Shown here: piece after piece, positions 56,797 to 64,000 of the stretch
How positions within the stretch are numbered: the stretch's first letter is position 1
Layout: every line of letters starts with the position of its first letter
Assembly: GCF_042754225.1 (NCBI RefSeq)
Contig: NZ_JBHZAH010000003.1
Coordinates: forward strand, 1 to 64,000
Direction: 5' to 3'
Source: Rhodococcus_G sp042754225
GTDB taxonomy: Bacteria > Actinomycetota > Actinomycetes > Mycobacteriales > Mycobacteriaceae
Length of the DNA: 64,000 nucleotides
Made by a program: the position numbers and the translations under genes
The notes under the pieces: model-generated
What the model saw: the letters and a program-made list of their open reading frames with translations, nothing else
The model's database searches: none
What the model was told of the DNA's origin: nothing

Positions 56797-59700
56797 ATGG
56801 CCGATCAAGCGAAGCTCCTTGAATACCTGAAGCGGGTCACCGCGGAGCTGTACCAGGCACGGGAGAAGCTTCGCGAGGCCGAAGGGGTGAGCCGGGAGCC
56901 GATCGCCGTCATCGGGATCGGCTGCAGGTTCCCCGGCGGGGTGCGATCGCCCCAGGACCTGTGGCGCCTGGTGGAATCCGGTTCGGACACCGTCTCCGGG
57001 TTCCCCGAGGACCGGGGCTGGGGCCTGGCGGATCTCTACGATCCGAAGGCCGAGCAGTCCGGCAAGACCTACACGATGCAGGGCAGCTTCCTCGACGACC
57101 CGGCGGGGTTCGACCCCGAGGTCTTCGGCATCTCGCCCCGCGAGGCGCTGGCGATGGACCCCCAACAGCGACTTCTCCTCGAGACGAGCTGGGAGACGTT
57201 CGAACATGCGGGCATCGATCCGCGGTCGGTGCACGGCCGCCGGGTCGGCGTCTTCACCGGGCTGTCCGGCATCGACTACGCGGCGCGAGCGGGCGGCATG
57301 CCGCCCGAGGACCTCGAGGGGTACTTCATCACCGGCAACGCCATGAGCGTCGCGTCCGGCCGCGTTGCCTACAGCTTCGGCCTGAACGGACCCGCGATCA
57401 CGGTGGACACCGCGTGTTCGTCGTCGCTGGTGTCCATCCACCTCGCCATGCAGGCGCTGCGCGGCGGCGAGTGCGAACTGGCGCTGGCGGGCGGGGCGAC
57501 CGTCATGGCCACCCCCGCGGTATTCGTGGAGTTCAGCCGCCAGCGCGGACTGGCCAGGGACGGTCGGTGCAAGGCATTTTCCGCCGCTGCGGACGGCACG
57601 GCGTGGGGCGAGGGCGCGGGGATGGTCGCGTTGGAACGCCTGTCCGACGCAGAGCGCAGGGGTCGACGGGTACTGGCCGTCATCCGCGGCAGCGCGGTGA
57701 ACCAGGACGGCGCCAGCAACGGCCTGACCGCCCCGAACAGGCAGGCTCAGGAGCGGGTGATCGCGCAGGCGCTGGCCAATGCGGGGCTCGGCCCGGGCGA
57801 CGTCGACGCGGTCGAGGCGCACGGCACCGGGACGAAGCTGGGCGATCCGATCGAGGCGTCCGCCCTGCTGGCCGCCTACGGTCGCGACCGTCCCGCCGAC
57901 CGGCCGCTGTGGCTCGGCTCGGTGAAGTCGAACCTCGGCCACACCCAGGCGGCCGCCGGCGTCGCCGGGGTGATCAAGATGATCATGGCGATGCGGCACG
58001 GCGTCCTGCCGAGGACATTGCACGTCGACCGGCCGACACCACACGTCGACTGGTCCGCCGGTTCGGTGTCGCTGCTCACCGAGAACCGGGAGTGGCCGGG
58101 GTCCGATCGACCCCGACGGGCGGCGGTCTCGTCGTTCGGCATCAGCGGCACCAACGCGCACGTCGTCCTCGAGGAGTCCCCACCGGTCGAGTCGCGGGCG
58201 GGGGAATCAGCATCTCCCCCGGACGAAGTCGTGGCCTGGTTCGTGTCGGGCCACACCGAGAACGCGCTGCGCGCCCAGGCCGAGCGGTTGCGCGAATACG
58301 TCACCGAGCACCCCGACCTGACGCCGACCGAGGTGGCAGGTGCGCTGCTGGGTTCCCGTGCCGCGTTCGACCACCGCGCCGCCGTGATCGGCACACGGAC
58401 GCAGAGCCTGTCGAGCGGACTCGATGCGCTCAGCAGAGGCGCGCCCAGCGCTGACGTCGTGACCGGCGTGGCGTTGGAAGCCGGTGACCGGCCGGTGTTC
58501 GTCTTCCCAGGCCAGGGTTCGCAGTGGGTGGGCATGGCCACCGAACTGCTGGACACGTCGCCGGTGTTCGCCGACATCGTGCGCGAGTGCGCCGACGCGC
58601 TGGCTCCGCACACCGATTTCTCGCTGCTGGACGTGCTGCGTGACGGCGATCCCGCGGCACTGGACCGCGTCGACGTGGTGCAACCGGCGCTGTTCGCGAC
58701 GATGGTCGGTCTGGCGGAACTGTGGCGCTCCCACGGCGTCGAACCGGCGGCCGTCGTCGGACATTCCCAGGGCGAGATCGCGGCCGCCTGTGTCGCGGGC
58801 GCGCTGGACCTGTCGGACGCGGCACTTGTCGTGGCCGCGCGCAGCAGGGTGATCGGCACGTCGGCTCGGCGTGGCGGCGGGATGGCCTCGGTGGCGCTGC
58901 CGCCGGACATCGTGCGGGAGAAGATTCAACCCTGGGCCGGCACCGTCGAGGTCGCGGCGATCAACGGGCCGTCCGCGACGGTGATCTCCGGCCCCGTCGA
59001 CGCGCTCGACATCCTGGTCGAGCAACTGCAGGGCGACGGCGTCCAGGCCAGGCGGATCGCGGTGGAGTACGCCTCGCACTGCGCGGACGTCTCGGTCCTG
59101 CGTGACCCAATTCTCGACGTCCTCGCCTCGATCACCCCCCGCCGGTCGCGGATTCCGTTCTACTCGTCGGTCACCGGTGGCGTGCTGGACGGCACCGCAC
59201 TGGACGCGGACTACTGGTACCGGAACCTGCGACGGACGGTCCGGTTCGAGGAAGCGACGAGATCGCTGGCCGCGGACGGGTATCGGCTGTTCGTCGAGTC
59301 GTGCAGCCACCCCGTCCTCACCGTGCCGTTGCAGGAAACCCTCGACGCGGCGGGCGTCGCCGGCCGTGCCGTCGGCACCATCCGGCGCGGCCGCGCGGGT
59401 CTACGCCAGTTCACCGCCGCACTCGCAGAGGCGCGGGTGTACGGACTGCACGTCGAGTGGGATCGGGTGGGCTGGGCTCGACACGGGGATCGGCACCGGT
59501 GGGTGGACCTACCCACGTACGCCTTTCAGCACCGCCGCTACTGGCTGGAAACCCCGGTGCCACAAGGCGATTTCGCGTCGACGGGGATGGAATCGGCCGG
59601 ACACCCGATGCTCGCCGCGGCGGTCGAGCTCGGCGACGGCCGGGGCACGGTGTTCACGGGTCTGCTGTCCCCGCAACGCCTTCCGTGGCTGAGCGACCAC

Positions 59701-62700
59701 GGCGTCACGGGCACCGTCATTCTGCCCGGCACGGCTTTCGTGGAGCTCGCCCTGCACGCGGGAAACCGCATGGGATGCGGCCGGATAGAGGAACTCGCCA
59801 TCGAGGCACCCCTGGTGATCCCTGCCGAGGGCGAGGTGGCATTGCAGGTGAGCGTGCTCGCCGACGGTGACGCGGGCCGATCCACGGTGTCGGTGCACTC
59901 CCGGCCCGCGGATGCCCCGCAGGACACCCCCTGGACCCGGCACGCCACCGGCACGCTCACGGCGGGCGTGGGCACCGCCGACTCCCCCGTCCAGCAGTGG
60001 CCGCCCGCCGACGCCACGCCGATCGACGTCCGAGGTCTGTACGACGTGCTCGACGAGGCCGGCTACGAGTACGGCCCGGCCTTCCGCGGTCTGCGGGCGG
60101 CGTGGCGGTGCGGCGACGACCTGTACGGCGAGGTGCGGCTGAGCGGGGAGGACCCGGCCGCGGCGGTCGCGGGGTACGGGATCCACCCGGCGGTGCTCGA
60201 CGCGGCCTTGCACGTGATTGCGCTGCAACATGTGAATGATGGAGCCCCGGACTCCGGTGTCCGGCTGCCGTTCGCCTGGGACACGGTACAGCTGCACGCC
60301 GTGGACGCCGCCGCCGTGCGCGTGCACGTCACCACAACCGGACCCGAGCGCTACCGGGTCTCCGTGTACGACACGGCGGGGCGACCGGTGTTGACCGCCC
60401 GATCGCTGGCGCTGCGACCGCTCGGGGACACGGACGTGCCTGCCGCCGGGGCCCGCGACAGCCTCTACCGCGTGGAGTGGATACCGGTGGGCGCGTCCAG
60501 CGCCGCGCCGGCAGACCTGATGCCGCTCGCGGAGGCGCTTGCCGGCGGTGATCCGGCAGGCCGCGTGCTGTGGCTCGACCTCGAACCGGGCGACGAACCG
60601 GACATGCCGGCTCGCGCGCACGCCGCCACGGACGCGACGTTGCGGGCGGTCCAGTCGTGGCTCCGCGAGGATCGCCTGGCCGAGACCCGCTTGCTGGTCA
60701 CGACCAGGCTCGCGGTGGCGGTCCGCGACGACGAACCGGTCGACGACGTGTCGGCCGCGTCCGCGTGGGGACTCGTCGGCGCGGTGCAGAACGAGCACCC
60801 GGACCGCATCACGCTGGTCGACCTGGACGCACCCGCCGGTGATCCTTCGTTGATCTCCATGGCCCTGGCCTGCAACGAACCTCAGCTCGCCGTCCGGGAC
60901 GGTGCACTGCTGGCGCCCATGCTCGCAGCGGTGACGCCCGCGTCGGCGGCGCCCGAACCGGGATCCGCAGTCTTCGGCGCGGACGGCACGGTCCTGATCA
61001 CCGGCGGCAAGGGAACCATCGGCAGACTGATCGCCCGCCACCTCGTCGCGCGGCACGGGGTGCGCCGGCTGGTACTGACCGGCCGGCACGCGCTCGATGC
61101 CGAGCGTGCGGCCGAACTGCGCGCCGAGTTCGCCGAGTCGGGGGCGGAGGTCAGCATCGTCGCCTGCGACGTGGCCGACCGCGCTGCGCTGGCGGCTCTC
61201 CTCGCCGACATTCCGGACCTGTCCGGTGTGATCCACGCCGCCGGGGTGCTCGAGGACGCCACCGCCGCCACGTTGACCGAGCACCAGTTGCACGGCGTCC
61301 TTCGACCCAAGGTGGACGGCGCCTGGCATCTGCACGAACTCACCCGGGACCGCGACTTGTCGGCGTTCGTGCTGTTCTCCTCCGCGGCGGGCGTGCTCGG
61401 CGGCGCGGGTCAGGCGAACTACGCGGCGGCGAATGTCTTCCTCGACGCACTCGCGCAGCACCGCCGCGCCCGCGGGCTGCCCGCGACGTCCATGGCCTGG
61501 GGCCTGTGGGACCGGCCCAGCGGGATGACGTCCCATCTGAATGCTGCCGACCTCGACCGGTTGCAGCGCAGTGGCATCGACACCATCAGCCCGGAGTCGG
61601 GCCTGGCCCTGTTCGACGCTGCCCTCGCGGTGAACCGTCCGTTGATCGTGCCGATCCGGCTCTCCACGCGGGCCTCGCGATCCGAGCGTGAGTCGCTGCC
61701 GCCGATCCTGCGCCGAGTGCTCGGCGTCCGTCGTCGCGCCACCGCCGCCGCCGATTCCCCGACCGGCCTGGCCGTGGAGTTGCGGGCGCTGGACCCCGGT
61801 GAGCGGCACAGCCGAGTGCTCGACATCGTCACCACCCACGTGGCGGCCGTGCTGGGTCACGAAGGCAAGGAGGCGATCGACCCGGAACGTGCCTTCAAAC
61901 AACTCGGTTTCGACTCGCTTACCGCCGTGCAACTGCGCAATCAGCTGGCGACCGCGACCGGTGTGCGGCTGGCCGCGACGGTGGTGTTCGACCATCCCAC
62001 CGCCGACGCGCTCACTCAGGAGCTGGTGGCGCGCCTGCTCGGGGACGACGCGGCTGCGCAGCAGGCCGGTCCGGCACGTGCCCGCAGGGACGACGACCCG
62101 ATCGCGATCGTGGGAATGGCATGCAGATACCCGGGCAAGGTGTACTGCCCGGAAGACCTGTGGCGCCTCGTCCGCGACGGCCGCAACGCCGTGGGCGCGT
62201 ACCCCCACAACCGGGGCTGGAATCTCGACGAGGTGTACGACCCCGACCCGAATCGGGCCGGCACCACGTACATGAAGGAGGGCGGGTTCCTCTACGACGC
62301 AGACGAATTCGATGCCGCGTTCTTCGGCATCAGCCCGCGCGAGGCGATCGCGATGGACCCGCAGCACCGACTGCTCCTCGAGAGCGCCTGGGAAGCCTTG
62401 GAGCAGGCGGGGATCCAGCCGACCGCTCCCGGACTCTCCGACACCGGCGTGTACGTCGGGCTGATGGGCGGCGACTACGGCTTCCACCTGATGACTCAGC
62501 GCAACGTCGACGCCGAGGGCTACCTGATGACCGGTACGAGCAACAGCGTGGCGTCGGGCCGGATCTCCTACTCCCTCGGCTTCACCGGTCCCGCGGTCAC
62601 CGTGGACACCGCCTGCTCGTCGTCGCTGGTGGCCATGCATCTCGCGGCGCGGGCGCTCCGCGACGGGGAATGCGCATTGGCGCTGGCCGGCGGTGCGACG

Positions 62701-64000
62701 GTGATGGCCACCCCCGGTGTGCTGATCGAGTTCAGCCGCCAACGCGGGCTCGCCTCGGACGGGCGGTGCAAGCCGTTCTCCGACCGGGCCGACGGCACCG
62801 GACTCAGCGAGGGCGCGGGAATGGTGGTGCTGGAGCGGCTCGGCGACGCCCGGCGCAACGGCCACCGGGTGCTGGCCATCATTCGCGGATCGGCTGTCAA
62901 CCAGGACGGGGCCTCCAACGGATTGACCGCCCCGAACGGGCCGTCGCAGGAACGGGTCATCCGCCAAGCGCTGGCCGACGCCGCGCTCGGCCCCACAGAC
63001 ATCGACGCCGTGGAAGCCCACGGCACCGGCACGACGCTGGGTGACCCGATCGAGGCGCAGGCGCTGCTGGCCGCGTACGGGCAGGGCCGGGAGGGCCGGC
63101 CGCTCTGGCTCGGATCCGTCAAGTCGAACATCGGCCACTCCCAGGCGGCGGCCGGCGTCGCGGGCGTGATCAAGATGGTGATGGCGATGCGCCACGGGAT
63201 ACTGCCCCCGAGCCTGCACGGCGACCTCCCGACCCGGCACGTCGACTGGACCGCGGGCGAGGTCTCGCTCCTCGCCGAATCGGTTGCCTGGCCGGAGACC
63301 GGACGACCCCGTCGGGCGGCCGTCTCGTCGTTCGGCATCAGCGGCACCAACTCGCACATGATCCTCGAACAGCCCCCCGAGGACGCGGCCCCGGAGGTCC
63401 CGCCGCCGTCGGCGTCACCACTGGTCTGGGTGATCTCCGGAAAGACCGGGGATGCCATGCGGGCGCAGGCCACCCGGTTGGCGGAGTTTCTCGACAGGGA
63501 CGAGTCCGAGCTCCCGGATCCGGCCGACCTCGCCTACTCACTGGCCACCACCCGATCCGGTTTCGCCCATCGCGCCGCGGTGATCGGAACAACTCTGGCC
63601 GACCTGCGCGACGGCCTCTCCCGAGTCGCCACGGGGCGACCGGGCGGCAACGTTGTCGCCGGGACGAGCGCTCGCGGAAAGACGGCATTCATGTTCACCG
63701 GCCAAGGTGCCCAGCGCATCGGGATGGGCCGTGGCCTCTACGACACCTTTCCCGTGTTCGCGGGAGCCCTGGACGAGGTCTGCTCCGCGCTCGACGAACA
63801 TGTGGAAACCCCTTTGCGGCACGTGATCTGGGGTGACGCCGCGGGTGGCGACGCGAAGCTCGACAGCACCGAATACACCCAGCCGGCACTGTTCGCCATC
63901 GAGGTCGCGCTCTATCGGCTGCTGCGGGACTGGGGCATCACCCCCGACTACCTGATCGGCCATTCGATCGGCGAGGTCACCGCGGCACACGTCGCGGGGG
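56797..64000 (+). CDS. Modular type I polyketide synthase (partial, runs off the window)
   Basis: The open frame covers 2401 codons with no stop. ADQAKLLEYLKRVTAELYQA at the start is a docking helix, so an upstream PKS protein is expected elsewhere. Module 1: KS (about 35-458; Cys in DTACSSSL, His in EAHGTGTKL and NLGHTQAAAG), AT (568-865; GHSQGE and YASH, methylmalonyl type), DH (932-1208; HGVTGTVILP and DAALH), KR (1397-1570; GGKGTIG, LED as in B-type, catalytic Ser and Tyr in FSSAAGVLGGAGQANYAAAN), ACP (1672-1745; GFDSL). There is no ER. Module 2: KS (1768-2192; DTACSSSL) and AT (from 2296; GHSIGE, malonyl type) to the edge. The ATG encoding MADQAKLL is preferred over one 16 bases upstream in another frame. 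Confidence 0.95.
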   Translation, partial: MADQAKLLEYLKRVTAELYQAREKLREAEGVSREPIAVIGIGCRFPGGVRSPQDLWRLVESGSDTVSGFPEDRGWGLADLYDPKAEQSGKTYTMQGSFLDDPAGFDPEVFGISPREALAMDPQQRLLLETSWETFEHAGIDPRSVHGRRVGVFTGLSGIDYAARAGGMPPEDLEGYFITGNAMSVASGRVAYSFGLNGPAITVDTACSSSLVSIHLAMQALRGGECELALAGGATVMATPAVFVEFSRQRGLARDGRCKAFSAAADGTAWGEGAGMVALERLSDAERRGRRVLAVIRGSAVNQDGASNGLTAPNRQAQERVIAQALANAGLGPGDVDAVEAHGTGTKLGDPIEASALLAAYGRDRPADRPLWLGSVKSNLGHTQAAAGVAGVIKMIMAMRHGVLPRTLHVDRPTPHVDWSAGSVSLLTENREWPGSDRPRRAAVSSFGISGTNAHVVLEESPPVESRAGESASPPDEVVAWFVSGHTENALRAQAERLREYVTEHPDLTPTEVAGALLGSRAAFDHRAAVIGTRTQSLSSGLDALSRGAPSADVVTGVALEAGDRPVFVFPGQGSQWVGMATELLDTSPVFADIVRECADALAPHTDFSLLDVLRDGDPAALDRVDVVQPALFATMVGLAELWRSHGVEPAAVVGHSQGEIAAACVAGALDLSDAALVVAARSRVIGTSARRGGGMASVALPPDIVREKIQPWAGTVEVAAINGPSATVISGPVDALDILVEQLQGDGVQARRIAVEYASHCADVSVLRDPILDVLASITPRRSRIPFYSSVTGGVLDGTALDADYWYRNLRRTVRFEEATRSLAADGYRLFVESCSHPVLTVPLQETLDAAGVAGRAVGTIRRGRAGLRQFTAALAEARVYGLHVEWDRVGWARHGDRHRWVDLPTYAFQHRRYWLETPVPQGDFASTGMESAGHPMLAAAVELGDGRGTVFTGLLSPQRLPWLSDHGVTGTVILPGTAFVELALHAGNRMGCGRIEELAIEAPLVIPAEGEVALQVSVLADGDAGRSTVSVHSRPADAPQDTPWTRHATGTLTAGVGTADSPVQQWPPADATPIDVRGLYDVLDEAGYEYGPAFRGLRAAWRCGDDLYGEVRLSGEDPAAAVAGYGIHPAVLDAALHVIALQHVNDGAPDSGVRLPFAWDTVQLHAVDAAAVRVHVTTTGPERYRVSVYDTAGRPVLTARSLALRPLGDTDVPAAGARDSLYRVEWIPVGASSAAPADLMPLAEALAGGDPAGRVLWLDLEPGDEPDMPARAHAATDATLRAVQSWLREDRLAETRLLVTTRLAVAVRDDEPVDDVSAASAWGLVGAVQNEHPDRITLVDLDAPAGDPSLISMALACNEPQLAVRDGALLAPMLAAVTPASAAPEPGSAVFGADGTVLITGGKGTIGRLIARHLVARHGVRRLVLTGRHALDAERAAELRAEFAESGAEVSIVACDVADRAALAALLADIPDLSGVIHAAGVLEDATAATLTEHQLHGVLRPKVDGAWHLHELTRDRDLSAFVLFSSAAGVLGGAGQANYAAANVFLDALAQHRRARGLPATSMAWGLWDRPSGMTSHLNAADLDRLQRSGIDTISPESGLALFDAALAVNRPLIVPIRLSTRASRSERESLPPILRRVLGVRRRATAAADSPTGLAVELRALDPGERHSRVLDIVTTHVAAVLGHEGKEAIDPERAFKQLGFDSLTAVQLRNQLATATGVRLAATVVFDHPTADALTQELVARLLGDDAAAQQAGPARARRDDDPIAIVGMACRYPGKVYCPEDLWRLVRDGRNAVGAYPHNRGWNLDEVYDPDPNRAGTTYMKEGGFLYDADEFDAAFFGISPREAIAMDPQHRLLLESAWEALEQAGIQPTAPGLSDTGVYVGLMGGDYGFHLMTQRNVDAEGYLMTGTSNSVASGRISYSLGFTGPAVTVDTACSSSLVAMHLAARALRDGECALALAGGATVMATPGVLIEFSRQRGLASDGRCKPFSDRADGTGLSEGAGMVVLERLGDARRNGHRVLAIIRGSAVNQDGASNGLTAPNGPSQERVIRQALADAALGPTDIDAVEAHGTGTTLGDPIEAQALLAAYGQGREGRPLWLGSVKSNIGHSQAAAGVAGVIKMVMAMRHGILPPSLHGDLPTRHVDWTAGEVSLLAESVAWPETGRPRRAAVSSFGISGTNSHMILEQPPEDAAPEVPPPSASPLVWVISGKTGDAMRAQATRLAEFLDRDESELPDPADLAYSLATTRSGFAHRAAVIGTTLADLRDGLSRVATGRPGGNVVAGTSARGKTAFMFTGQGAQRIGMGRGLYDTFPVFAGALDEVCSALDEHVETPLRHVIWGDAAGGDAKLDSTEYTQPALFAIEVALYRLLRDWGITPDYLIGHSIGEVTAAHVAG

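Noticed and set aside
59509..63357. Open frame of 1282 codons opposite the PKS
   Set aside because: Antisense shadow; the plus strand carries complete KS, AT, DH, KR and ACP motifs in one frame.

Overview
The window is high-GC actinobacterial chromosome, most likely from a mycolic-acid-forming Mycobacteriales genus such as Rhodococcus or Nocardia. The signs are an antigen-85-type mycolyltransferase, a PdtaR-type ANTAR regulator, a LmbE/Mca-type deacetylase, a BacA-like transporter, frequent GTG starts and many GTGA/ATGA gene overlaps. The core order resembles what I recall of the M. tuberculosis trpE-trpC-trpB-trpA-lgt ... pykA-tesB ... pdtaR ... polA-rpsA segment, seen here in the opposite orientation. 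The species cannot be fixed from the window alone.

Layout. 0-9.5 kb: rpsA, a CD225-like and a VWA membrane protein, a methyltransferase, an SPFH protein with a ribbon-helix-helix partner, a polar amino-acid ABC operon and an isopropylmalate-dehydrogenase-like enzyme. 9.5-20.3 kb: a 2H phosphoesterase, thioredoxin, a PIG-L deacetylase, polA, a complete branched-chain amino-acid ABC operon (livKHMGF) and pdtaR. 20.4-37.4 kb: a more variable block that starts at a tRNA gene with anticodon CAA. It holds a decayed HNH fragment, a sulfatase-HAD-FGE cassette, a 28-codon peptide gene, an FAD oxidoreductase with an AfsR/SARP-type regulator, a secretory lipase, a MerR regulator fused to a DnaN (sliding-clamp)-like region, a secreted PI-PLC-like enzyme, a mycolyltransferase and a BacA-like transporter. 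37.5-54.5 kb: an antiporter, tesB and pyk; gltB-gltD; then trpE, a trp membrane protein, trpC, trpB, trpA, lgt and a TM2 protein, nearly all overlapping. 54.4-64 kb: a three-copy 32-bp repeat, a peroxiredoxin, a LigB-type dioxygenase divergent from a MarR regulator, a tautomerase, and a modular type I polyketide synthase that runs off the window edge.

How genes work together. The glutamine-type and liv operons are self-contained uptake systems. FGE very probably matures the sulfatase two genes upstream. The trp run makes tryptophan from chorismate together with trpD and trpF functions encoded elsewhere; lgt and the TM2 gene ride on the same transcript. gltBD makes glutamate. The first PKS module is KS-AT-DH-KR-ACP, with AT motifs of the methylmalonyl type; a second module begins KS-AT with malonyl-type motifs.

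Most unusual items: the MerR-clamp fusion behind its own MerR-type promoter; a tRNA with a Leu (CAA) anticodon but a short variable loop; the SPFH/RHH pair with a 30-bp palindrome just upstream; the sulfatase cassette with a CTAGR active site; and a 28-codon gene for an amphipathic peptide.
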